The notes beneath the pieces are model-generated. The model did not search any database and was not told the origin of the DNA. It saw only the letters and a list, made by a program, of their open reading frames with translations. The translations under genes were made by a program, and so were the position numbers. Positions 45,595 to 57,700 of a DNA stretch of 64,000 nt are shown one piece after another; the first letter of the stretch is position 1, and every line of letters starts with the position of its first letter. The stretch is taken from contig JAVXUO010000705.1 of the NCBI GenBank assembly GCA_033065855.1, positions 17,587 through 81,586 of the forward strand. The letters run 5' to 3'. Origin of the DNA: Escallonia rubra (taxonomy: Eukaryota > Streptophyta > Magnoliopsida > Escalloniales > Escalloniaceae).

Positions 45595-48500
45595 CATGGG
45601 ATCCTTTTTAGTCTTGCTTTATGACTCTGAGCCCAAACCAAATGGCCTACATCCTACACCCAGCCTTCACCATGTGAGCACCCATTTAATGAGCCAACCC
45701 CCTCCCCCTATTAACTTGGCCAAATTCATCATGAGCCTTCCTAAGTTTAGGCTTACTATGGCCGCCCAACAGGACATCGTGATAGGCTAAGCTACTCATA
45801 AATGATGGCATGTTCTCCAACATCAACTTGACACACTCTAGGGGGCCTTGACCACTAGTGACCCAATCAACCCAATGGACCTTTCTCTGCAAGATTCGGC
45901 CTCCATTGACATAGCCCAATCTTCCTCATCCAAACCGTCACCTCTTGAAAGTAATCTACCGGATCTTCTGAATAATCCAGTTGATGATAACCACCACTAC
46001 TCGTCATTATAAGAAACCCAACACCACTAATCTGCACTCCTACCCTAATCTACACTAACCATATCTATATCAAGCTCTAGGCATCCTATTATGCAACTTA
46101 TGTCAAACAATCCATTTGAGCAAAACACCTAGCCTGATCTAAGGTACCAACAATTCGCCCAAATAAAAAGATCTCATTTTAACCATCACAAGCCCTATGC
46201 CTCTGATCCCATATAACCCCGACCTCCTTGGAAGCTGGCACGTTCATCCTGAGCATATTATCCCTTTGCACATGGGTTGGTCATACAAATCAGATGAAGG
46301 GAGGAAATTCACAGCCCCAAATTTGATGAGTCATCAGAACCTGATGAGGAAATGGATGATGACAACTTTATGGGAAAATATGGGGGAAAATACTCAAGCA
46401 AGTCTAGACACGGCCAATGGGAAACATGATGGTACCGATTCGAAGAGCTCTAAGGATGACAATATTGGAAAGAAAAATAAGCTTGGAAAACTTAGAACTC
46501 CTCCTCATTTTTTGGGTTCCTCGCAACCCCTACCTTGCTTTATTCTCTCGTGTTCTTTTAAAATTTTTGTATTGCTCCCGTCTAAATGGTTGAGTAAAAA
46601 AACATGGTTGAGTAGGAAAAAATTGAAAAGATTAAGGAAAGTAGGGACGATGTGGGTTTTTTAAGAGTTGGAACTCAAAAAGAAAAAGAAAACTCCTCTA
46701 TATGTGGGAGACTATGATTATCAGTCTTTCAGATCCCATTAAAACTCATAACACTTACCGGATGTAGAATACTACTTGTGAAGGACCGAACTACAGTTCT
46801 AGATGTAAATAAAAGAGATACTTAACTGTTAAAACATTATGGAGGAGAAATTCATAAAAGGTGATAGAACCTTTCTCAATAGCCTTTGCATCTGTTTTGC
46901 CACAAGCTCTGGCAATAAAAGAGCGATTCGGCAAAGAGACAACCCCTTTGTAGTACATCCCATTTATGCAGAATACTTATATCTAGTCAGGATTTTGAGA
47001 GTTTCCCCTAAGAAACACCTTCATTCATCATGAAACAACTCAGCTGAAATTGTACGGGGTTAGGAAGCCACCACACTTCATGCAGTACTCAAGTTGGCCC
47101 CGTGCTCGCAGACTGACATGTATCTTCTTTCAAGACACCAATATACCGTACAATCTAATCTCACCACGTCCCTTAAACTTGGTCATACGAGCGCAACGGG
47201 AGTCGACCCCACTGGAATGCTTGGCATGAAAGGAGGGCAATGGCTGAGTTAGTTTAAGGAAGTAGAAGGGAATATCCTTTTCAGAGACAAACACTTGATT
47301 CTGGTAAAATTCTGTGAGGGTAATGAAAAACCTTAGGTATCTGGATTCATTAATGGACAACCTAACCTTGCTAAAGAGAAGGCAACCTGGGACTACTTAT
47401 CTTCTATCATCGTACAAATCCAATATCGTCTATCATCCTACAAATCCAACAACCACTATTGCTCCTCGGGATTTCAATAAGGTCTTGACCACTGCAGGCA
47501 AAAGTGGTCCTAACTTTATGTCATAACTGAACATAGTCTCTTAATAGATTTTTTCCATCAGCTCGGTCTAACTGATATGAAATGGGTGGGACCAGCCAAA
47601 TAATCATGATGGTCACTCTTGACCATACGAAAGACTTAACAGATGCTGTGACAATCCTAACTGGATGGCCTGTTCTCAAAGGCTATAGTTACTAACTTCG
47701 AGATTCAATCCTTAGATCATGCCCCCCTTAGTGCTGGACAATTACCCCATATCAAATTTATTGTCTAAACTGGCCGAGTTTGAAGCCATGTGACTCAATC
47801 ATCCCCAAGGAAAACTGGTAACTGCAGAGGCCTAGTCAGTAGATGTGACGGGATCTCTTTTCAAAGTCAGAGTTAGGGGCAAATATATGATGAAACTTTT
47901 GACAAGTTGGAACAAAACCAAATTTGGTAATATTGATGATTAGATCAAAGAGACTAAAAATACGATTAGCCATTTCCAATCCTTGCTGCTAAAAAATGGA
48001 ACAAAATGCAAGGAAAAAATTAGGCGTGTTATTAGAGAATGAATAAATACACATGATTCAAAATTCTAAGTTGAACTGGCTTAGCTTGGGGAAAAAAACA
48101 CCAAGTTCTTCCATACGGCGACTCTGATAGAAGGAACATAAATAGAATTGCTACCATTGAGAACACTAATGGACTTTCAGATTACACCCATGCATCAATT
48201 ACTGGTATTTTCCTTTCTCATTTTAACAAACTTTTCTGCCCTAGTAATCTTCATCTAGCGTTCATCCTAATGAGTCATGTATCCACGAGCTCTCCAAAAC
48301 CCTTTTACCTCATCAGTCAACATGGTTCTCTAGACCTTTCACAACTACAAAAATTAGAACATCACTTTTCCAAATTAAGCCCTTCAAAGCATCAGGCCCA
48401 GACAGTGTACTGGCAATTGTTTACCAACAACGTTAGGACTTTATGGAATGGGCCATTACATCAGCAACCCTATCTTTCCTACAATTAGGGTTCATGCTAC

Positions 48501-48875
48501 ATGAGGTCAACATCTCCTTTATAGTTCTGATCCCAAAATGCGAAGTGCCTGACAAACCGGAAGATTTCAGACCAATCTCTCTTTATAATAGCGTGTAAAA
48601 AGTTATTTCCAAGATTTTAATAAATAGAGTCAAGCCTATACTGGGTCGCCTTATCTCGGAACATCAGAATTCATTTATAACGACATATCTATGATGATAT
48701 TCTTATTGCACTAAAGCTCACCAACAAGATTTGCCAGAATAAACAATCGAGGTCCTATCTTGGTGTCTAAAAAATGGATATGGGTACAACCTATGATAGG
48801 ATCGGCTGGGGTTTCATGGAAGCAGTTCTAAACAAATTCAATTTTTCAGTGCACATATCTCGTCTAATCATGCAG
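45595..48875 (+). pseudogene. LINE 2, part 2: ORF1 end, endonuclease and start of reverse transcriptase
   Basis: After the LTR the LINE resumes. Endonuclease-type text is seen: PRDFNKVLTTAGKSGPNF (about 47,470-47,520, the GDFNE region), then DFFHQLGLTDMKWVGPA (47,545-47,600) and, in other frames, RLNRCCDNPNW (about 47,636-47,670). A linker NTKFFHTATL follows (48,095-48,125), with INRIATIENTNG in the next frame. Reverse transcriptase starts with IKPFKASGPDS (about 48,377-48,410), then VLIPKCEVPDKPEDFRPISL (48,525-48,585) and KVISKILINRVKPILGRLIS (about 48,598-48,657). Stops and frame changes are present. The frame is cut at 48,875, inside the RT fingers/palm, by a second LTR insertion. Confidence 0.78.
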
Positions 48876-51800
48876 TGTAATATCCCGAACTTCGAGAGCC
48901 GATTAAATAGTCATTCGCGTCCTGAAAAAATAGACGGGCGTTAATTTTGGGCAATGCCCGGGTATTACTAGCGTATTGGAGCTTAAAGAATTTTGGGATA
49001 AAAATGTAATTTTAAAATTTTGGGGGTTAATTTGTAATTTTGAAAAAATTGGCATTAGGTGTTAAATCTTAGAAATCAGATTATGTGTAGTTGCCACCTC
49101 TCTCTTTGTTGATGACTAATCTGAATTTAATATAAAATAAGGACATGTTATAAAGGTAAATGAAAGAAACAAATGAAAAAAAAAACAAAAGAGGAAACTT
49201 TCCCTTTCGGGAAAGAAAGAACAAAAACAGAAGAAGAAACCGGGAGGAAGGAAGCACAGAACAGAGAGAAGGATAGGGCTCGGGCAAGCCAAAATCAGAG
49301 GAAAAAGGGGAGCTTGGGTGAGTTATTAAGAGTTTCAGGGTGGCCAGTGTGTAGTTTGGATGTTGACTGTGTGTATTCTTGGTTGTGTGCGTGTGTGGGT
49401 GTGTGTTCTTATTTCGGGTGTGTGTATATTTTGATGATCCGTGGGTTGAGGGGTGTGATTATGGATTTAAATCGTGTAAGTATGTGTTATAAGTTATCCA
49501 TATAGGTGATTTTTAGTGATTACGGACGAATTCATGGGTGTCTAGGTGAGTTGGAACAGCCATGTCTCACGGCTGAAGGAAGAAGAAAGTGTGTGTGGAA
49601 AAGGTGCACTAGTGTGTGCCTTTGATTTGAACAGTACTTGTTTTGTAATGGTCGCTAAAGATAGGATTATTTTAGGCAATTTCTTCATGAATTTTTATAA
49701 ATGATTCTAGCCATAATTGGACAAAGTCCAAAACTGTAACCCCCAATATTTTTACGAGAACTACGCTCTGAAAGTTTTCGGAAATTTTCAGTCTCCGTGA
49801 AGAGCGCTAAATTAGGGTACCGATTAGGAAACTTTTCCAAATTTATTTAACCTGGTAAACCAAATTATTTTAATCTTAAATTTTTATAGAAACCATATTT
49901 TACTGATATGAATCATTATCTAAAATTTCGGGCCATTCTGAGGCCAATAGGTATTTTTCGCGAAACTGACCTTTTAGCGCTCGGTCCGGACATTGGTTCG
50001 GGATTTTCGGGTGAAAAATCTCTAAAATACTTTCTATGCCAGAAATGATATTAGGATGCTTAAAATAACATTTTAAGATGTTTTTGGTATTTTTTCGGTG
50101 CCGGAAACCCCCAGGGGCATTTTGGTAATTTGCCACCCCGAATGGGTATTTTGGTAATTTGACCTAAGAAAGGTCTTTTTGTATAAATTTACATATGGGA
50201 AGCTTATTTCAGTAATTCTACTTACGGGAAGACCATTTTGGTAATTTGAGTCCGATGGGTGTTTTTGGTAATTTTACACCCTAGGGGCGTTTTAGTAATT
50301 TTACATACCCAGTGAGGAGGGTTTTATTTTGGGAGTATGCGTGAGTCTGTATTAAGTTTATAATATCGTAGTGTAGGCTGTATTCTGATGATTCGATAAT
50401 TCCATTTAGGTTAAAGTTAAAGACTTTCCGGTTAGGATAAGCTAGCTGCGGATGCATGTGAGGGATTCTATCTGAACCCTGGGTGAGGACTTTTGTCCGA
50501 ACCCTTATTTGATTACTCGTACTCGTAAGTACTCCTTTGATATACTTATGACTAATGTCGAATTCTGAATTATGTATTGATATCACCATGTTATTGCCCA
50601 GAAACCCCAATATTGAACCTGAATCGTTTGTTTGGAAATCTTGTGGTGCTCGCCTGTTATTGCATGCTGAGCAAACTTAATCATTGTTTGTATTCGTTTT
50701 TCTGAACTGTTGTGCCTGAATTCGATAACCGTTTGTAATCGTTCTGGCTGTTTATTTGTGATTTTCTTCTGAAATTCTGAGTGATGACTTATTTCAGTCT
50801 GTTTATTGATATTGAAATTCGGATTGATTTTGGTGATTTGAGCTTATGTAAATGCTCATTGATATTGCTGATTTTTCTGTGTTGACCTGGGAATTCTGTT
50901 ATGTGGGGAGGCGTTATAAGGCTGGTCTGAACCTGCGGAATTATGCAGGGCTAGTACCTTAGTGAGAAGGACTAGTAATTATTCTGGTACATCTGTGCAT
51001 TGCCTGAGTGGCATTGCTTCTGCCTAGGGTCAACATTTCTGAATCTGTTTACATGGTATTTGACAATGTATGTTTTGAAAATGATGTTCAAATGAAAGTC
51101 TAGATATCTGCATGAAAGGGGATTGAGTTGAAACTCTTTCCCGTATTGTGATCAAACTGTTTGTGATTATCTAAGACCTTTTTTCCCTAAGGCTTTGGAA
51201 GTTTCTGCGTTTGTTTTTAAACGTTTTGCAAAACCATCAGTTGTATTTGGAAATGACGACTTGGAAATTATCTTCTGTTGATTGTCTTGGAATCTTTGGA
51301 AAGGGTCTTTAAGTGTTTATTTTGGTATCTAGTTCTGATTTCTTTGTTGATTTTGGAAATGATTTCTGCTTGGGTTGAAATCCTTCGAGAAATCTTTGTT
51401 GTATTTTGGACTGATGGCTTCGGAAATTATCTTATGTTGATCATTTTGGAAATCATTGAGTTCTTGACCTCGTTTGAAGTATTCCGGAAATTTTCGTCGG
51501 TTAGATTCTTTGGAGTCGTATTGTGATTCTTTGGTAGTCCTTGTACGACCTTACTGAGCTCTCAAAAGCTCATCCTTCGTTTGATTCCATTCTGCAGGTT
51601 TTGATCAACAGCTGATTGCTCAGGAATGGGGTTTAGAATCTGTGTGAGATTCCGATGAGCCCACCACTACTGTATAGTAAAACCCCTGTGCGGGTCAGTA
51701 CTGTTAATTCGTTCTATAAGGACTCGAGTTTGTAAAGAACCTAGGTCTTAATAATTCAAATTAAGCAATTTGTAATATTGTATTTGAGGAATTTGAATTG

Positions 51801-51923
51801 ATGTCTAATTTGATGTTTTGAAGTATGGGTTAGTGACCATGATCTGACAGGTTGATGTGATCCGGTAGGTTAACGACCCGGGAGTTCGGGGCGGCGGAGC
51901 TCTGAATTTCCGGGGGCGTTACA
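48876..51923. mobile_element. Solo-LTR-like insertion 2 in LINE 2
   Basis: It starts TGTAATATCCCGAACTTCG and ends GGGGGCGTTACA, flanked by a perfect 5-bp duplication TGCAG (48,871-48,875 and 51,924-51,928). Deleting it restores the LINE reverse transcriptase reading LIMQCVFTVSYQI across the site. The interior (3,048 bp) has no retrotransposon coding text. It includes a GA-rich leader (49,160-49,280), a GTGT-rich stretch (49,360-49,430) and repeated 'attttggtaatttg' around 50,110-50,270. A solo LTR is the simplest explanation. Confidence 0.82.
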
Positions 51924-53560
51924 TGCAGTGTGTCTTTACAGTCTCCTATCAAATTTGAATCAATGGATCTCCATCACGACGATTCTATCTGACCTATGTC
52001 CTTAGACAGGGGACTCCCTTTCACCTTATCTCTTCATACTATGTGCAGAATTCCTATCAGCTCATTAAGTAAAGCACAAGTAGCCAGACATATTATCAGG
52101 GTTAAAGGCGGGTCTCAGAATCCCTCCAATTAGCCGTCTTTTATTTGATGATGACACCCTCGTCATCACAAAGTTTACAGAGGACTCATGCTATTATCTA
52201 AAAACCAAACTGGATGAATACTGCAGGGAACCTGAACAACAACTCAATCAAGCTAAATCTTCCATGACAGTTAGAACGAGTACCATAGATGATATTGCGC
52301 TCAACAAGGCTATCTTTCTAGACCTACAACTATCCAACACATTTGGCAAATAACTCGGGTGTATATTGGACTATGTCACGAAAAGAAAGGAGTTCTATCA
52401 TGATTTGATTGGAAAAAATTGGAAAAGATGTGCCGGATGGAAGAGTATCTTCTAAATAAAGTAGGAAGAGCACTATCATCCTCAATAATAACATCCGTAC
52501 TGAACTTCCACATACGGGTGTGTCTACTTCTCAAATATGTCTACACCAAAAAGTTTTGGTGGACATGAGATGATAGCAAACATATAGTACACTGTATAAT
52601 TTTTTTTTAATTTTAATTAGTACACTGTATAAATTGGAATGCCTTATGTGCTCCTAAAACTCGGGGTGAGTTATGATTCAAAAAAGTCGAATTGGCTAGT
52701 CGGGCTTGACAAGCTAAGACTAGTTGGATGATAATGAATGATCCCTATAGCCTGTTTGCAAGGTTATTAAAGGGGAAGTATTGTGTCCGTATAATACCTT
52801 CACCAATAGCCTCAACAAGGGGAATTTTAATGGGGATGATGAGGCATACTGACCGGTTGTAAGATTCTTTTTACTGGATTAAGATGGCAAGTAGGTACGG
52901 AAACAAAGATTTTGATATGGAATAACAGTTGGATCCTAAACAACACTCAAAGATCAATACTACTCGCAATACAAAAGCACAACCCAGTTTATCTTGTCAA
53001 AGACCTTATTCAGAATAATGCGTGGGATAAGGACCTGTCAACCCGACATTACAAATAAAGTTCTGGCCATTCACGTCTCGGCTCATGCGATTGAAGATTA
53101 TCAAGTTTAGAATGCTACCGAGAACGGAGAGTTCTTCGGTCGCAACTACGTACCAATTGTTGTACCCGCAATAGGGAGGTTACCCTAAATGCAAGAGGTA
53201 TAAGGTCAAATGTCTCGCATTCGAACCAAAGTTTTGGAAGGCAGTAGGTATTTACCCATGCCCCAAAAACTAACTTGTCTCATCTGACAACTTCGAGACT
53301 TCCTCTTTGTACCAACCTTCACAGATTACATATCACCCAAACAAAATTGTGCCTGCTATGCCTGCACAATCCAGAAACGGTGGAACACCTCTTCTTCAGA
53401 CACAATTGTGTTAGACCAGCCTAGTTTAAAGGCCCCGTTGGTTTACGAACAAATGAGATAGGTACCCTTAGAAGGAATGGCTGATAGCCTGGATTAAAAT
53501 CCCTAACCACTCAAGGAAACTTCAAGTTATAACGATCCACATTGCCTCCACTCTATGGGG
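51924..53560 (+). pseudogene. LINE 2, part 3: reverse transcriptase core, thumb and zf-RVT
   Basis: The continuation of the same reverse transcriptase has QCVFTVSYQI, then GDSLSPYLFILCAEFLSAH (about 52,003-52,062) and LLFDDDTLVIT (about 52,138-52,171, the catalytic DD box). Downstream are YLGCILDYVTKRKEFYHDLI (about 52,350-52,410) and NDPYSLFARLLKGKYCVR (52,738-52,790). Then comes GLRWQVGTETKILIWNNSWI (about 52,880-52,935), and zf-RVT with LCTNLHRLHITQTKLCLLCL (about 53,308-53,370) and EHLFFRHNC. There are several frame changes. A 3' poly-A tail was not found; the end near 53,560 is where similarity fades. Confidence 0.82.
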
Positions 53561-54382
53561 GCATCTGGACACATAGGAACAATCTTATTTGTAGACTCTG
53601 TCCAAATGAGCCAAATTATAAGAAAAATTACCTTATTATCCTGATAAATTTCTGCTTCAAGAAAAAACACAAAAACCACGAGTAATCCCAACCAGTAGCC
53701 AAGCAGCTTCAAAATATACTTAACCTATAATCATTCATTCTAACCCTACACTCTGCAGTGATACCAATTTGGAGACCATCGCCATGACATTAGCCCTATG
53801 TTTCAATAAATCCAAAATAAAAACAGGGATTGTGTTTTCTTGCTAGAAAAATGGTGAGTTAACTTTGGCTTCAGATATAACAACTGTAATTGCAAAAAAA
53901 GACTACTCATTGCTACTACTTGGGCAAAAAGAAAAAATACATGACATGAAACTTCTAACTAATTCATCTTTTCTACTTTTTAAATGTCGGATACTAGGAG
54001 ATCAGCGGATTTGTGGCTCCCATTATATATAACTTTTGCTACATGATGTCATAGTTTCACTATTATAGTATTGACAAGGCCTCACAAGCACAACTAAAGG
54101 AAGCTAGATCATTGACAACTTTTACTTGCGATGCACAAATTGATGTCCACCAGGACTGGTACATGACATGATGCGATAAAGTGATCTTATGCTCCAATTT
54201 GTAAAATATTAGGCCCTTTCAACCCAAACATATCCAAGTGCTGCTTTATTGATCATGTCTGTCATGATGGAAATATTAACGTTGTAAGCACCATAAGGAG
54301 CCAGTTATGGGGCTGGGATAAACTGTATATCCTTTTATCGATGCTATTCTTCCTTCCCGTCATTAAAAAAATAAAAAAATCG
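53561..54382. other. Unassigned sequence between LINE 2 and WDR26
   Basis: AT-rich sequence with no recognisable gene. It may include the WDR26 3' UTR at its right end and an upstream intron of the plus-strand frame that follows. Confidence 0.35.
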
Positions 54383-54738
54383 ATGCTGAGAGAGAGAGAG
54401 AAGAATCGAATCATGGGAAAAGCACTCAAGAAGATGGAAGAAAAGAAACACTGCATCTGGGCCTGGAGAATCTAGAAAAACAAGTTGCCAATGCAGTTTT
54501 AACTTTTGCCAAAGCAATGTATGCATATGGGGTGGATGTACCACCTGCTGCTCAAATTGTTCACTGCTTTGAAAGAAGTCCTATGTACTTTGACATTAGG
54601 GCTAGCCTTGAGATGCTTGACAATCTTTTTTGGCTTACTAGCAATGCCAAAACAAAAGCACAAAGATTACCAGATTACTCATATCAGATGCAGATAGACT
54701 CAACATTAACATCATTCTATCACCAATACAAGAAATAA
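54383..54738 (+). CDS. Unrecognised C-terminal reading frame, possible terminal exon
   Basis: An open frame without an initiating Met at its left runs to TAA at 54,736-54,738. It reads, in part, LGLENLEKQVANAVLTFAK, then AMYAYGVDVPPAAQIVHCFE, then SPMYFDIRASLEMLDNLFWL and SNAKTKAQRLPDYSYQ, ending TSFYHQYKK. Codon use and residue composition look like a real helical protein, unlike the low-complexity frames nearby. I do not recognise the family. It could be the last exon of a gene whose earlier exons were lost or displaced by the transposons to the left, or a captured gene fragment. It faces WDR26 tail to tail with 20 bp between the two stop codons. Confidence 0.4.
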
Positions 54739-54758
54739 TCCAACTCCAAGAATCAATT

Positions 54759-57700
54759 TCAAGTTATCCCATTTCCGTTGCTGTAATGACCTTTGCGTTT
54801 CAGACCATCTAGACCCCAAATCCGTATTGTACGATCATCACTGGCAGAAGCCAACATGCGAGGATCCATAGGATTCCAACTGACACAGTTAACTGCTCCC
54901 GAATGCCCAGGAAGTGTCAATAGGAGTTTCCCAGTGTCTCTATGCCATATATATACCTGAAAGAGCCAACTTCGAAGAATCAATTATAATTCACAAAGAA
55001 TTATGATAGCATTAGGGATTCTTTTCTTTTTTTCTTTTTATATATATATATATTTTATTATTATTTTTGGGGGGGGGGGGGGGGGGTAGTTGGGTCTTGA
55101 AAAGAAGATTGTTCCGTCATTCTCATAGACAAATAAGGTCCACATGTGAACTAGACGAGGGAACTTGTATATGCAAAATAAGCTGAAGATCCAGGAGCTT
55201 TCTTTTACTCTTTAGGGCAAAACAAATGTAAGAGATTATCCACTCTTCGGGTGCCCTTCATTTCTAGAAGGCCTCCCAAGTTATATTGGCACAACTATTT
55301 CATGAAGTCGCCTCTAGTACTGTCTCTCTCAGAAGAAATCACAAAGATTGACCTATGCTTGAAGTTTAAGCACAACCATTTTGCCAAATTGTTTCTTTCC
55401 ATTCTAATTGAAAAGCTAGAAGGATCCAAATATACAACTAATACACGAGTACAATCACTACCAGGTTAAGCATTAGCTCTACCAGCCTAATGTGACCAAG
55501 ACGAATTAGCTATTGAGGGTTTCTCGTCATAAACATTTCACATACACCGGACCAACAGACTTTTCAAGAACTTAAATATTATTTAATAAATTAAGCTGGG
55601 AAGATTCTGCCCCAGGCTAATTATTGTAAACGTCTCTTCACAATAATTATGATGGAGACAACACAGCCAAGATAATATGATAATATTATTTCCCAATTAT
55701 AGCAGGGAAGGCAGCAGATCGAGACTATAAAAGCATTCCTATCTGCTTTCTAGTGGGCAGTTTCACAGATAGCACATGCACAGTCATGCTACGCAAGAGT
55801 ATCATTGCCTTACACGACTGAACCAAAAACGATGAGTGGCTAAGACCTTATTTCTAGAGCAAAAAATATGCAGTAGTTGATCCCAGCACCCAAATAAGGG
55901 CAAAGCAATCTTGCTATTAAGAAAAAAATGGAAGAGAGTAACTGTACCTGTGAATCCTCACTCCCACTCGCAATAAAGGCTTGCTCGAACCCACCAAAAC
56001 AAGATCTAATGAGAAAGCGCGTACGTCTGTGACCCCTATAGTGGGCAACAACTTTTATGTCTCCTTCTATGCTCCAAAGATGGAGTTCTTGGTTCATAAG
56101 ATTAACCAGCAAAAACTTGTTGTCTTCTGACAAAGAGAATGAGGTAATCACTTGTTCTTCTTCAATAAGTCTCTCAAATTTCGCTTCCCTGTCGAGCAAC
56201 AATATTGCGTTTTCTCTACAAATGCTTATGATCCTCTTCCCATCATCAGTTATGGCCATGTCTGATATATTAAGCGTCCGCTGCCCTTTCCAACATTCCA
56301 ATTCTCTTCCATCCAAGTCCCACAGACAGATGCTCTTGTCTTTCATGCCACAGACTATCCCTTTGCCATCTGGAAACCATCCACAGGATATTAAGCCAAC
56401 ACCAGCTTTTTCATAAACATGAAGACATTCACCAGTATTGACATCCCAACGCCTGACAACCTCTTCGACTCCACATGTCAAGAGCTGAGAATCATCGGGG
56501 CTCCATGTAATAGTCAACACTGGATTTTGGTGACCAGTTAAAGTATGCTTCAATAACACTAGATCACTCTCTTTGACCTGAAAAGGGACAACCTCACGTT
56601 ACTATTGAGGAGACCATATACAGATGGCAAAAAAGCTTGCACTTAGAGAGTTTATATGGTACTTGGAAAGTGGTACATAGAAAGGTAAAAAAACAAAGCA
56701 ATTGGATTGAAAGTGACAGAATAAGAAGCTGGAACAATAGAGTTCCTTTTGACACCTCATGTCGCAGCAGAAGTCATTTCTTCTTGATGCTTAGTTCAAT
56801 TCTCTGACCAGATATGCATATCTATATGTAACAATTGGTGGATTGGGGGGAACTGTGCATCTCATAGAGTTCATAACCACCACGACAGTGCAGCATAAGA
56901 TTGATAGATTGAGTGTAGAAGTGAAAAGTATGTCAATATTTAGTAACAAACAGGGCTAACAACCATCCATCCCTCCCCCCACCCTACACACACAAGAAAA
57001 AAAGGGAAGAAAACAACCTCAAAACCCAGAAGGAATAAATAAAATTTAGAACAAAGAAGTACGCAAGGGAAAATAAAAAAGGACCAACATAATTCAGGCC
57101 AATACTTCGGCAATGGTACCATGGGATACACTTCTTCTTTCCTTTTTGTTTTTGGGAACTATGATTCACTTCTTTTGAGAAAGATCAAACACAAACAAAA
57201 ATCCCGCATATCTAAAACAGCATCGAGGATCCAAAGCTAAATTTTGCAGAATTGCAACCTAAACAGCAACAGCAACTCAATCTGCAAAATCCTACTTGTC
57301 AGCTTACGCAAATTAAGTCACTCAAGCCGCAGCATATAATTCATGCAAGATATGACTGAACCGTTAATGTCTCGAACACGTTGCTTAAGATATAGTAAAA
57401 TTCAAATACGAACACAATTTTCTAATTTTTCTTCCAAATCATCTAGAGTTTTGATCCCTCAAAACACAACGAAGGAATCATCCAAGATAGGAGATTGAAC
57501 ATTTGAGAAGTTATATCCAAGAAAGACGACAGAATGTAGATCATCATATAAAATTGTGAAAAGAAATATCCCGCTTAGCAATTCCAGCAGAGGTAGAATA
57601 TAGATCGTCAAACCAAATTCCAAAAGGAGATATTCCGCTTTAATATTCCAGCAGAGGTAAAATATAGAGCCTCAGTAACATACAAAGAGAGGTAATCTGC

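Noticed and set aside
53200..53230. tRNA gene suggested by a B-box-like GGTTCGAATG on the minus strand
   Set aside because: No cloverleaf, A box or acceptor stem can be drawn; at most a SINE.
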